A stretch of DNA of 14,455 nt from JANYHF01 sp031393505 (lineage in GTDB: Bacteria > Pseudomonadota > Alphaproteobacteria > Rhizobiales > Hyphomicrobiaceae), in contig JANMVX010000015.1 of assembly GCA_031393505.1 (NCBI GenBank), positions 1 to 14,455 of the forward strand, written 5' to 3'. The notes under the pieces are model-generated. The model was given only the letters and a program-made list of their open reading frames with translations. It was not told where the DNA came from and ran no database searches. This document shows, piece by piece, positions 6,299 through 13,936 of the stretch (its first letter is position 1; every line of letters starts with the position of its first letter). The position numbers and the translations under genes are program-made.

Positions 6299-8409
6299 CC
6301 ACCGACGTTGTCGACTTCCTGAAGAGCTTCCAGGCCGAGATCCGGGACCGCGCGCTCGGAACCGGCGAGGCGGGCCCGAACTTCGCTGTCAATGTGTTCA
6401 CGGAGTATGTCATCGAGCTTCTGTCCGCCGAGGTCGGCATCATCGAGAGCGCCGAGGCGATCTACTTCGAGGGCGAGGTGCATCGCGGCAAGGCGCGGGT
6501 GAACGGCTATGGACTTTCCGAGGAGGGAGTGGAGCAGGACACCATCGATCTGTTCGTCAGCCAGTACGGCGGCTACGAGGACGTCACACGAGTGCCTGCC
6601 GACGATCTGAAGCGGGCGTCCGAGCAGGCCATGCGCTTCCTGGTCGGTGCGCTCGGCGGCATGCACGAAAAGCTGGATCCTTCCAGTGAGCGGTACTCCA
6701 TGTGCCAGCGCATCCACGCCGCCGGCAGCAGGATCAAGCGTGCGCGACTGTTCGTGTTGACCGACGGGACCACCGACCTCGCCCGCAAGAAGCCGCAGAC
6801 TGCCCAACCGAAGGGCTCGCCGATCGAGATCCATGTGGAGTTCTGGGATATCGAGCGGATGGCCAGGGCTTTCGCCTACGGCAAGCCGCAACAGGAAATC
6901 GATATCGACGTCGTGGAATTGCATGGGACTGCGCTGCCATGCGTCGCGGCCTCCGGGGCGCTAGACGAATACGAGGCCTTCCTCCTGATGATCCCGGGCA
7001 CACTGCTGCAAAGGATATACAACGACTACGGGGCGCGGCTGCTGGAACGTAACGTCCGCTCCTTCTTGCAGGCCAAAGGCAAGGTCAACATGGGCATTCG
7101 CAGGACGTTGCGAGACGAACCCGGACGCTTCCTGGCCTACAACAACGGGATCTCGATGACGGCCGACTCCGTCGACGTGACCCGCGCCGACAACGGCAGT
7201 GCCAACCTTCTGCGGATCCGAGGCCTGCAGATCGTCAATGGGGGCCAGACGACGGCCTCCATACACCGCGCCGCGCGGTCTGATCGCGCTGATCTTGCCA
7301 AGGTTTTCGTCCAGGCCAAGCTGACGGTGCTGCAGCCCGAGGTAATGGAGGTGATCGCGCCACAGATCGCCCAGTTCGCCAACACCCAGAACCCGATACA
7401 GATGGCCGACTTCTCCGCCAACGAACCGTTCCATGTCGAGCTGGAGCGTCTGGCTGGCAGCGTCTGGACACCGGGCCAGCTGGGACGCTGGTACTACGAG
7501 CGCGCACGCGGCCAGTACCAGACGGCCATGGCGAAGGATGGCGACACCGATGCCAGGAAGCGGCGGTTCAAGGAGATCAACGCGCCCGAGCGCAAGCTCA
7601 CCAAGCTGGATGTCGCGCGTGTGCTGAACGTCTGGGATCAGATGCCTCATGTCGTCTGCCTGGGCGGACAGAAGAACTTCGTCGCGTTCACCCAGCGCAT
7701 GAGGGAATCGAGGCCGCGAACCTGGCGACCCGATGACGTCTATTTCAGGGCTCTGGTCGCCAAGGCAATCGTTTGCAATGCGGCAGCAATAATCGCCAAG
7801 CAGGACCTGGACGGCTACCGGTCACAGATCGCCGCTTATGTCGTGGCGTCGGTCTCGAACCGGTCCGGCGACATGTTCGATCTCGGCAGCGTCTGGACCA
7901 GGCAGGCCGTTTCACTTGAGCTCGACGCGATGATCCGTCAGTGGGCGCAGCTGATCCTCAAGGTGATCCTCGAAAGCGCGGGGTCGAGGAACGTTTCGGA
8001 ATGGTGCAAGAAAGCGGACTGCTGGCGTCACGTCCAGGAGGCCGACCTGCCCTGGCCGGCCTCCATGCCGCCAGAGTTCGAGCAGGCGTCCAAGGAAGGC
8101 GGCGGCTGGGGCGTGCAGGCGACCGACATCCGTCGCGCCATCGATCCCGAGGATATGGACGCACAACGTCAGTGCCGTGATCTCAAGGCATCCGACTGGA
8201 TCAGGATTGTCGAATGGGCGACCGAAGCCGGGAGTCTGGAGCCTCGCCAGCGCGACGTTGCGGCCGATATCGCGCGCATCGCGGCAACAGGTTGGGCCAA
8301 GGACCTCACGGCCAAAAGGGCGAGAGAGGGCCGCAAGATCATCAACCTGGCTATTCAAAGCGGATTGTTCGACGACCAGCCGGGGCATCCGGCGCAAAAG
8401 GGGCCGTAG
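6295..8409 (+). CDS. AIPR family (abortive infection phage resistance) protein
   Basis: A 704-residue protein of the AIPR family, which was named for phage abortive infection and recurs in defence operons. The family core is plain: RFLAYNNGISMTA (around residue 283) and LQIVNGGQTTASIHRAA (Asn315-Thr319), followed by QIAQFANTQNPIQMADFSANEPFH. The biochemical activity of the family is not certain to me; it has been treated as a possible nuclease or effector. The frame is open 20 codons further upstream, but I choose ATG 6295 because it makes an ATGA overlap with the preceding gene and has GAGGG (6286-6290) just before it. The gene ends one base before the stop of the convergent gene. No terminator fits in that gap; a short ggggcc/ggcccc inverted repeat (8400-8405, 8431-8436) spans the two stops. 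Confidence 0.92.
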   Translation: MTTDVVDFLKSFQAEIRDRALGTGEAGPNFAVNVFTEYVIELLSAEVGIIESAEAIYFEGEVHRGKARVNGYGLSEEGVEQDTIDLFVSQYGGYEDVTRVPADDLKRASEQAMRFLVGALGGMHEKLDPSSERYSMCQRIHAAGSRIKRARLFVLTDGTTDLARKKPQTAQPKGSPIEIHVEFWDIERMARAFAYGKPQQEIDIDVVELHGTALPCVAASGALDEYEAFLLMIPGTLLQRIYNDYGARLLERNVRSFLQAKGKVNMGIRRTLRDEPGRFLAYNNGISMTADSVDVTRADNGSANLLRIRGLQIVNGGQTTASIHRAARSDRADLAKVFVQAKLTVLQPEVMEVIAPQIAQFANTQNPIQMADFSANEPFHVELERLAGSVWTPGQLGRWYYERARGQYQTAMAKDGDTDARKRRFKEINAPERKLTKLDVARVLNVWDQMPHVVCLGGQKNFVAFTQRMRESRPRTWRPDDVYFRALVAKAIVCNAAAIIAKQDLDGYRSQIAAYVVASVSNRSGDMFDLGSVWTRQAVSLELDAMIRQWAQLILKVILESAGSRNVSEWCKKADCWRHVQEADLPWPASMPPEFEQASKEGGGWGVQATDIRRAIDPEDMDAQRQCRDLKASDWIRIVEWATEAGSLEPRQRDVAADIARIAATGWAKDLTAKRAREGRKIINLAIQSGLFDDQPGHPAQKGP

Positions 8410-8410
8410 C

Positions 8411-10933
8411 CTAACCTTCGCTGAACAGTTGGCCCCAGGCGTCCGACTCGAAAATGGTTCCAGGATTGACCGCCTCGACGGTCTTGCGTGCAAAGGACCT
8501 GGAAGAGCGGACGTCGCTGCTACGCCATTGTTCCAACGCCTCGGCATACTCGTCAGGCTCGATCCAGCCGGCTAGCTCGCCGTTCGCGCCGGCCGCCGCC
8601 GCCGACCAGACCTCCGCGAGAACACCATTGTCCCGCTCAAGTACTCCGCTCACGTGCATCTCATGACAGGCACTCTGGAACACGACGGCCGCCAGTGCCG
8701 TGGCTTCGTGCCTCCCCTGCCAATCGTCAGCGGTTCGGGCCAACCCGGCCTTGACGAGAATTGCCAGTATGTCGGCGGCGTCATGGACGTCGCCGCGCGC
8801 ATCGGTGGTTCTGTTCACGGCGACCCAACTGGTCCAACCGAAGAATACAAGATGTGCCAGTGTCGCCAGGAACTGCCCCGGTTCGACAAAGCGCCGCCCC
8901 AATTGCGTTCGCCGCTCTGCGCCCAGCAGCCAAGTTCCTTCGCGCTCCTTGATGCGGTTCCAATAAGCCAATTCATCGGCCGGCGCCGGCCACGCCGACG
9001 GATCGGCGACAGATATCAGTGAACGGAAGAGGTCCGGCCCTGCTTTCACTTTCGCCCATCTGGCAAGCCACATTTCCAGGCTGGGTCCCCAGGCCGGATA
9101 CCAATCGACAGGAGCGCCGCCATGCCTTGCCAGGCAGAAGGCCCGGCATTGGCGCTCGTCGAGAAAGACCTTATTGAGCACGCCGTGTTCGTCATAGACC
9201 TGACCGGGACGGCACAGGTCGAAGATGCCCGGGGCGACACGCCGGAAGCACGGATTGGACGCCAGCACGGCACCGACGCTGCTCTCGGCAATGCGATCGC
9301 CGTGTCTGGCCACCATGCCCTCGCGAAGATCCACGTGCCGCATCGGCCCGGCCCTCAAAAGGTCGACGAGTTCGGCGCCGATGCTGCCAGGATCAAACGA
9401 CGGTTCCAGAACTGTTTCGCGTTCGAACGGCATCCGGCTCATTTGGCCACCGCCTTGTTCTGCCGGCAGGGCAAACCAGAGATTGTCATACAACCGGCAG
9501 AAGAGGTGCGTCGCCTCTTCCATCTGCATCTGGATCACGCGCGGACCGGCGCCATCATCCGGGTGCTTTGCACGCAGCCTGCCAGCGAGGGTCGCAATAT
9601 CGAACGGACCCGTCGCATTCATCCTGGCAGCTGCTGCATGCAGACGAACGGTCCTGCGTGCACGCATGCCGACGTAGCCCTCGCACAGATAGGCCTCGAA
9701 CATTGTCACTTGATTGGAATTCTCGACAGCGACGTCCAGCATCGCTTCATCCATTCCGAGAAGCGAACGAGCTGATTCCATGGGCATCGGCAAACCGTGG
9801 CCGTGGGCGAAGGCTTCAAGCTCCTCGGTCGACTTGCGCAGCAGTTCCGGATCAGCGCCGTGCCGGAGCCAACCATTGCCCACAGTTGTCGCATGGTGGC
9901 CGAGCCAGTCGCGCAAAGTGTCATGGACAAGCTCGATTGCTAGCAGTTGCCAGGGATCGAGCTTGCTGCGGGCGTCCCGAAATTCTGGTGGGCTGACCAG
10001 ATCGTTGCCGCCGGCTATGGCACTCCAGATCGCGTCCTTCTCCGCCCGCAGGAACTCGTTCAACACCACACGGTGCATTGGCAGGCGGAGGTGGCGCAAG
10101 GCTTTCGCCTCAATCTGGCGAATGCGCTCTCGTGTGACCTGTGCCTCGTCGGCAAGTTCCTGGAGCGTCCTTTCGGTCTGCCCATTGAGGCCGAAGCGGC
10201 CTTCGATCACGAACTGTTCCTTGTCGGGAAGCCGGGCGACAGCATCGGCAAGCCGCTCGCGCGGTGACCGCAGATCGACGGGTGCGGCTGGCTGCGCCGG
10301 CATGGGCGCTGGCTCGACCCCGCCAATATTCTCCGACGCTCTTTGCGCATTGACAGGCGAATTGAGGGGTTGCGTTTCGACGGACGCGGCCACGGCACTG
10401 ACCCGCGCGGCGGCTTCAACGAATTTTTCGACCTTGTCGATCCCCTCATCGATGGTCTTGCGTCCGATGCCCTTCAGGTTATGCAATTCGCGCATGAGCA
10501 TGGGCGGGTCGGTGAGATAATCTGCCAGTGTGATGCGGTCGAAACCTGCGCGCTCGGCAGCGTTGGCCAGCCTGGTGGAGCAGCCAGAGAATCTGATCGC
10601 ATAGCCGAGCGACAAGGCGAGCAGCGCTTGATTTATCTGGTGCAACCTTTCATCGCGCCAAGTTCGCTCGGTGTCGTTTTCCCTGTCGTCAGTTGTGCTG
10701 GTCGTATGCGCAGTCAACTTTGCAGAGTATTCGGCCATCAACGACGAAGCGCCTGATTCGAGATCGATCTCGTCGGCCAGGGCTAACGCTGACCTTGTTC
10801 GATTCGGGACATTATTGTCAGGGTCGGTTGATGGAGCATGGGCCCTGGGCAATCCAGTGCCATCCGGATCCGGAGAGTCTACCTTGTCCTCCGGGCAATA
10901 TACTTGCACTGCTCCTCCAGGCGCCTCCGGCAT
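8411..10933 (-). CDS. Protein combining RNA polymerase alpha-CTD-like and sigma-70 region 4-like domains
   Basis: An 840-residue protein. Residues 118-172 (STRLANAAERAGF...LKGIGRKTIDE) resemble the RNA polymerase alpha C-terminal domain, including its SxRxAN and GRK-xxxE signatures. Residues 228-285 (RLPDKEQFVIEGRFGLNG...VTRERIRQIEAKALRHLR) are close to sigma-70 region 4, the helix-turn-helix that reads the -35 element. Residues 440-490 and 517-573 look like winged-helix repeats; the last 270 residues are unrecognised. Sigma region 2, needed to melt DNA, is not seen, so this is not a normal sigma factor. The first ~90 residues are low in complexity. ATG 10933 has GGAG (10942-10945) 8 bases upstream on its strand. 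The gene converges on the AIPR gene with a single base between stops. It could be a fifth component or regulator of that system; DNA binding is well supported, its role is not. Confidence 0.8.
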   Translation of the reverse strand: MPEAPGGAVQVYCPEDKVDSPDPDGTGLPRAHAPSTDPDNNVPNRTRSALALADEIDLESGASSLMAEYSAKLTAHTTSTTDDRENDTERTWRDERLHQINQALLALSLGYAIRFSGCSTRLANAAERAGFDRITLADYLTDPPMLMRELHNLKGIGRKTIDEGIDKVEKFVEAAARVSAVAASVETQPLNSPVNAQRASENIGGVEPAPMPAQPAAPVDLRSPRERLADAVARLPDKEQFVIEGRFGLNGQTERTLQELADEAQVTRERIRQIEAKALRHLRLPMHRVVLNEFLRAEKDAIWSAIAGGNDLVSPPEFRDARSKLDPWQLLAIELVHDTLRDWLGHHATTVGNGWLRHGADPELLRKSTEELEAFAHGHGLPMPMESARSLLGMDEAMLDVAVENSNQVTMFEAYLCEGYVGMRARRTVRLHAAAARMNATGPFDIATLAGRLRAKHPDDGAGPRVIQMQMEEATHLFCRLYDNLWFALPAEQGGGQMSRMPFERETVLEPSFDPGSIGAELVDLLRAGPMRHVDLREGMVARHGDRIAESSVGAVLASNPCFRRVAPGIFDLCRPGQVYDEHGVLNKVFLDERQCRAFCLARHGGAPVDWYPAWGPSLEMWLARWAKVKAGPDLFRSLISVADPSAWPAPADELAYWNRIKEREGTWLLGAERRTQLGRRFVEPGQFLATLAHLVFFGWTSWVAVNRTTDARGDVHDAADILAILVKAGLARTADDWQGRHEATALAAVVFQSACHEMHVSGVLERDNGVLAEVWSAAAAGANGELAGWIEPDEYAEALEQWRSSDVRSSRSFARKTVEAVNPGTIFESDAWGQLFSEG

Positions 10934-11160
10934 CAGGACGTCTCCGCTAGTTCAATAAGTGAAGCGACGTGACGCCCAATCTATTGTCCCCAACCTGAAG
11001 ACATGATTCGAATGGCGTTATACATGCATCCAGCACAGAGCGGAACGATCTCACAAACGAGGTCAGAGATCCTTCAGATCGTCTGTCCGAATCAGCTGCC
11101 AGCAGCCAGCACGGAGGAGCCATTCAGCGCCCTCCGCTGGTCCTGTCTTGGCTGACTTCA
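10934..11160. other. Intergenic region upstream of the sigma/alpha-like gene
   Basis: I see no gene in these 227 bases. They must hold the promoter of the leftward 840-residue protein gene and perhaps one for the rightward ATPase, but no convincing -35/-10 pair stands out on either strand. One imperfect hairpin can be read: ccagc-ggagg (11106-11117, with a 2-base bulge) against cctcc-gctgg (11131-11140), around a 13-base loop. No T run follows it, so it is not a standard intrinsic terminator; an operator or RNA leader structure is possible. Confidence 0.4.
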
Positions 11161-11370
11161 TTGAACCGGGCGCCGCCAATGCGATTAGGCAAAAAGACTG
11201 AAAATCGGTATGTTCGCACCCTGCGAGTCGGCCTTTCGCGGGGACTGCCCATTCAAAGGATCAGCGTGGAAGACCAGGGAAAGTTGGATATTGCCTCACC
11301 AAGGGGACGTCCTGCCAACGCCGTCCTGGCCTTCAAGTCCAAGGGCGTCGTCAAGTTCATGACCGCGTAG
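11161..11370 (+). CDS. Small hypothetical protein (doubtful)
   Basis: An open frame of 69 codons with a TTG start; the first ATG, at 11179, gives 63 residues (MRLGKKTENRYVRTLRVGL...). The product is small and basic. The stretch RTLRVGLSRGLPIQRISVEDQGKLDI has a helix-then-strand pattern reminiscent of small proteins found near integrases in proteobacterial islands, but this resemblance is vague. It ends 4 bases before the GTG of the next gene, so it could be its translationally coupled partner, and that gene has no Shine-Dalgarno of its own. There is no good Shine-Dalgarno here either. It may be a real gene, a remnant or chance. Confidence 0.35.
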   Translation: MNRAPPMRLGKKTENRYVRTLRVGLSRGLPIQRISVEDQGKLDIASPRGRPANAVLAFKSKGVVKFMTA

Positions 11371-11374
11371 CCCC

Positions 11375-13315
11375 GTGTCTGCGCCCCCGCCCGACCAAGA
11401 CTTGCTGGACCGCATCCTCGAAGCCGCAAGCGTCGGGGAAAACGACGATTGGGAGTTCAAGTCGGCCAAGGGCGGCCTGCCCGGATCCTTGTGGGAGACC
11501 TACAGCGCCTTCGCCAATTCCGGCGGCGGCACGATCGTGCTCGGCGCCTCGGAAAAAGGCGACACGATCTCGCTCGACGGCCGTCCCGAAGCCGATCTCG
11601 CCAAGCTGCGGATCGATCTTGAGAGTCAGCTCAACAGCCCGCAGAAGGTCAACCGCAACATCCTGGCCAGCCGCGACATCAAAGAGGTGCCGGTCGACGG
11701 CGGCTGGCTGCTGGTCATCCCGGTCCGCCCCGCCGCCCGCCGCGAGCGCCCGATCTATGTCGGGCAGAACCCGTTGGCAGGCACCTACAAGCGCGGTCAT
11801 CAGGGCGACTTCAAATGCACCGAGGACGAGGTGCGGCGCATGTTCGCCGACGCCGGCAACGAGCCGGCGGATTCGCGAGTCGTCCGCAACTTCGATCTAC
11901 GCGATATCGATTCTGACTCGCTGGATGCCTACCGGAACATGCTCAAGGCCTCGCGTCCGGCCGGCCACCCGTGGGTTGCGCTCGGCGATGCCGAATTGTT
12001 GGAACAGTTGGGCGGCTGGCGGACGAACAGGGACACCGGCGAAGGCAACGTCACGATTGCCGGATTGCTGATGTTCGGCAAGTTCCAATCCATCGCCGAC
12101 CCGGACGTGCTGCCCAAATTCAGCGTCGACTATCGTGACTATCGTGGTCGCCGGCCGGACGAGCGTTGGGGCGACCGTGTGTTCCCGGACGGCACCTGGG
12201 AAGCCAATCTGTTCCAGTTCTACCGCCGCATCTGGCCTAAGCTGACCGCCGACCTGAAAGTGCCGTTCACGCTGAAGGGCGTGCAGCGCGTGGACGAAAC
12301 GCAGGCGCACGAGGCGTTGCGCGAGGCGGTGGTCAACGCCATGATTCACGCCGACTACAATGTTGGCGGCGGGATCGTGATCGAGCAGTATGATGATCGC
12401 TACGAGATCGAAAATCCTGGCACCTTGCTGGTGTCGCTGGAGCAATTGCGGCGTGGCCATTTCTCGGAGTGCCGGAATCCGGCCTTGCAAACCATGTTCC
12501 GGTTGATCGGCCTTGGTGAGCAGGCTGGGTCCGGGTACGCGCGCATCCAGTCCGGTTGGAAGAGCCAGCAATGGCGCGCGCCGCTGTTGACCGTGCAATC
12601 CAACCCCGATCGCGTCCGGCTGGAAATGCGCATGGTGAGCCTCATCCCCGAGGAGGCGTTCTCAAAGTTGCGCCAGAAAGTGGGCTCTGTCTTCGACCGC
12701 CTGGACGAGAACGAGCGCTTGGCCATGGTGACAGCCCTGCTGGAAGGCGACGTGAGTAACATCCGGATGCAGGACCTTGTGGCCGACCACGCCGCCGACA
12801 TCACCAAGCTGCTGCGCGGGCTGGTGACTAAGGGGCTGCTGCTGTCCGACAACCAGCGGCGCTGGTCCCGCTACCGGCTGCCGATGGCTTTCCCGGATCA
12901 GGTCGACCTGTTCTCCCCCGGTCCGAAGGGTGAAACCAGTGGAGTAGACTCCTCTCATTTGCCTGAGGACTCCGCTCCTTTGCCAATAGACTCCATACCT
13001 TTGAACGCCGACTCCATACCTTTGAGCGCCAAAAGTATGGAGTCGCCCGCGAAAGGAGAGGAGTGGAAGGCCGCCGCCGCCCGCGTCGCGGGCAAAGGGA
13101 AAGTGTCCCGGGAGGAGATGGAAGCCGCCATTCTTCAATTGTGCGATGGCCGGTTCCTGACGCTCGCGCAACTGGCTGCGTTGCTTGATCGCGCGCCGGT
13201 CAGCCTCCGGAGCAAGACGCTGACCCCCCTGATCCGAGCGGGCCGTCTCCGCTACCAATACCCAAACACCCCCAACCGTCCGGACCAAGCCTACACCGCC
13301 GCCGAGGCTCCATGA
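11375..13315 (+). CDS. AlbA_2 / HATPase_c_4 ATP-binding protein
   Basis: A 646-residue protein of the Schlafen-AlbA_2 class. The AlbA_2 domain is at the N terminus: WEFKSAKGG (26-34) and TYSAFANSGGGTIVLGASEKGD (42-63), a nucleic-acid-binding fold. A GHKL-type ATPase domain (HATPase_c_4, as in RecG-like regulators) follows, with EALREAVVNAMIHADY (Glu317, Asn321), YEIENPG and the lid motif GLGEQAGSGYARI near residue 385. Then come helical/winged-helix sequence, a heptad-repeat linker at 525-559 and a C-terminal winged-helix-like domain (about 575-640). The GTG at 11375 starts the conserved frame but lacks a Shine-Dalgarno. The stop overlaps an ATG downstream (13312-13315). Such proteins are often neighbours of type III restriction genes, and the next identifiable sequence is indeed a Res fragment. 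The gene itself looks intact. Confidence 0.85.
   Translation: MSAPPPDQDLLDRILEAASVGENDDWEFKSAKGGLPGSLWETYSAFANSGGGTIVLGASEKGDTISLDGRPEADLAKLRIDLESQLNSPQKVNRNILASRDIKEVPVDGGWLLVIPVRPAARRERPIYVGQNPLAGTYKRGHQGDFKCTEDEVRRMFADAGNEPADSRVVRNFDLRDIDSDSLDAYRNMLKASRPAGHPWVALGDAELLEQLGGWRTNRDTGEGNVTIAGLLMFGKFQSIADPDVLPKFSVDYRDYRGRRPDERWGDRVFPDGTWEANLFQFYRRIWPKLTADLKVPFTLKGVQRVDETQAHEALREAVVNAMIHADYNVGGGIVIEQYDDRYEIENPGTLLVSLEQLRRGHFSECRNPALQTMFRLIGLGEQAGSGYARIQSGWKSQQWRAPLLTVQSNPDRVRLEMRMVSLIPEEAFSKLRQKVGSVFDRLDENERLAMVTALLEGDVSNIRMQDLVADHAADITKLLRGLVTKGLLLSDNQRRWSRYRLPMAFPDQVDLFSPGPKGETSGVDSSHLPEDSAPLPIDSIPLNADSIPLSAKSMESPAKGEEWKAAAARVAGKGKVSREEMEAAILQLCDGRFLTLAQLAALLDRAPVSLRSKTLTPLIRAGRLRYQYPNTPNRPDQAYTAAEAP
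12947..13030 (+). repeat. Four 21-base tandem repeats inside the AlbA_2 ATPase gene
   Basis: Four units start at 12947, 12968, 12989 and 13010, each opening with gactcc. Units 3 and 4 differ at a single base; units 1 and 2 are more diverged. As the unit is 21 bases, the frame is kept and the protein carries heptads: DSSHLPE, DSAPLPI, DSIPLNA, DSIPLSA, with a degenerate fifth (KSMESPA). They form a probably flexible linker between the ATPase part and the C-terminal winged helix. Copy number could vary between strains by slippage without breaking the frame. Confidence 0.9.
13010..13044 (+). repeat. 10-base inverted repeat (hairpin) at the end of the tandem repeats
   Basis: The sequence gactccatac (13010-13019) is followed after 15 bases by its exact complement gtatggagtc (13035-13044). 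The left arm is the start of repeat unit 4; unit 3 (12989-12998) offers an identical alternative arm, so two mutually exclusive hairpins are possible. It lies within coding sequence, and no T run follows. Confidence 0.75.
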
Positions 13316-13386
13316 AATGGACTCTCATCATCGATCTGCTGGGCAGCCATCAGATCGAAGGCCACATCAAACACTTCGGTCCATGA
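13312..13386 (+). pseudogene. 24-codon ORF coupled to the ATPase gene; probable 5' stub of a deleted gene
   Basis: The ATG at 13312 overlaps the stop of the AlbA_2 ATPase gene (ATGA), the same arrangement as at the real gene junctions in the left operon. The frame reads MKWTLIIDLLGSHQIEG... and stops after 24 codons at 13384-13386. Exactly there, a Res-like sequence begins in the next reading frame. The simplest reading is the first codons of a former downstream gene joined out of frame to the 3' end of a restriction gene by deletion. I do not recognise the family. A short functional peptide is less likely. Confidence 0.4.
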
Positions 13387-13693
13387 ATTCGTGGAGTATG
13401 ACTCCGAGGCCGAGCACCTGTTCGCTGCCGATCTGGATCAGCGGGAAGACGTCAAGCTTTTCGTGAAAATGCCGAAGTGGTTTGTCGTCGACACGCCGCT
13501 CGGCACTTACAATCCCGACTGGGCTGTCGTTAAACCCGACACGAGCACAGTATACCTGGTTCGAGAAACCAAGGGCCCCCACGATTTCGAAAACCTCAGA
13601 ACCAGCGAGGCTGACAAGTTCTGCTGTGGTCGCCGGCATTTCGAAACATAGGAAGTGCCGTTCAGCGTAGTTGTGAAGGCATTCGAGATTTGA
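13379..13693 (+). pseudogene. Degenerate C-terminal fragment of a type III restriction enzyme Res subunit
   Basis: The frame reads VHEFVEYDSEAEHLFAADLD...KLFVKMPKWFVVDTPLGTYNPDWAVV...VYLVRETKG, which matches the C-terminal nuclease domain of type III Res proteins, including its PD...ExK site (Asp codon at 13517, Glu at 13565, Lys at 13571). The conserved CGRRHF and the terminal VPFSVVVKAFEI also fit. An in-frame TAG at 13649-13651 splits these last two pieces; the natural stop would be TGA at 13691-13693. The helicase domains (several hundred residues) are absent, and no mod methyltransferase is present. It is therefore a remnant, not a working enzyme; if translated from GTG 13391 it would give only 86 residues of isolated nuclease domain. 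Confidence 0.8.
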
Positions 13694-13902
13694 TTTACCA
13701 GTCAGAATGTCTGTGCGCGCCACGTGACTGTTGCCGCTTTGCAAGGAATTTCCGGGAACTTTCAGGGCATGGTTTTGGACATCGAGATAAAAACATAGCG
13801 TCATTCTGCCGCTAGAACCCGCAATAGCGGGCTGGAAGAGGACGTTCAAAAAGTGCTCAAAACGTCAACCAGTGAATTCAACGGCTTAAACACTGCGGAT
13901 TC
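13694..13902. other. Gene-free, AT-richer spacer
   Basis: I find no credible coding sequence here; the open frames on the minus strand are antisense to the Res fragment. Base composition is visibly more AT-rich than in the genes to the left. Two small inverted repeats can be read: cccgc-aata-gcggg (13818-13831) and gacgtt/aacgtc (13841-13846, 13861-13866). The second arm is also complementary to ttgacgt in the promoter at 13903. The first could end transcription from the left but lacks a clear T run. Confidence 0.5.
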
Positions 13903-13930
13903 TTGACGTCTGCGCCTTTTGAGATATTTT
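13903..13930 (+). promoter_or_regulatory. Sigma-70-like promoter
   Basis: TTGACG (13903-13908, five of six matches to the -35 consensus) and TATTTT (13925-13930, -10-like) are 16 bases apart, in AT-rich sequence. Transcription would start near 13937. No convincing protein gene follows; the downstream sequence is rich in hairpins, which suggests that the transcript is a non-coding RNA. Confidence 0.5.
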
Positions 13931-13936
13931 AGCCGA

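Noticed and set aside
8400..8436. Bidirectional terminator between the AIPR gene and the convergent gene
   Set aside because: The inverted repeat is only 6 bp with a 25-base loop and has no T run on either side.
8654..10520. Long plus-strand ORFs in the 8411-10933 region
   Set aside because: They are antisense to the 840-residue protein and lack recognisable motifs; GC-rich DNA often keeps such shadow frames open.
8411..10933. Calling the minus-strand gene an RNA polymerase sigma factor
   Set aside because: Only region 4 similarity is visible; sigma region 2 is absent, and the alpha-CTD-like part and long C terminus do not fit a sigma factor.
13367..13849. 160-codon minus-strand ORF
   Set aside because: It is antisense to the Res fragment, whose PD...ExK and other conserved residues read on the plus strand.
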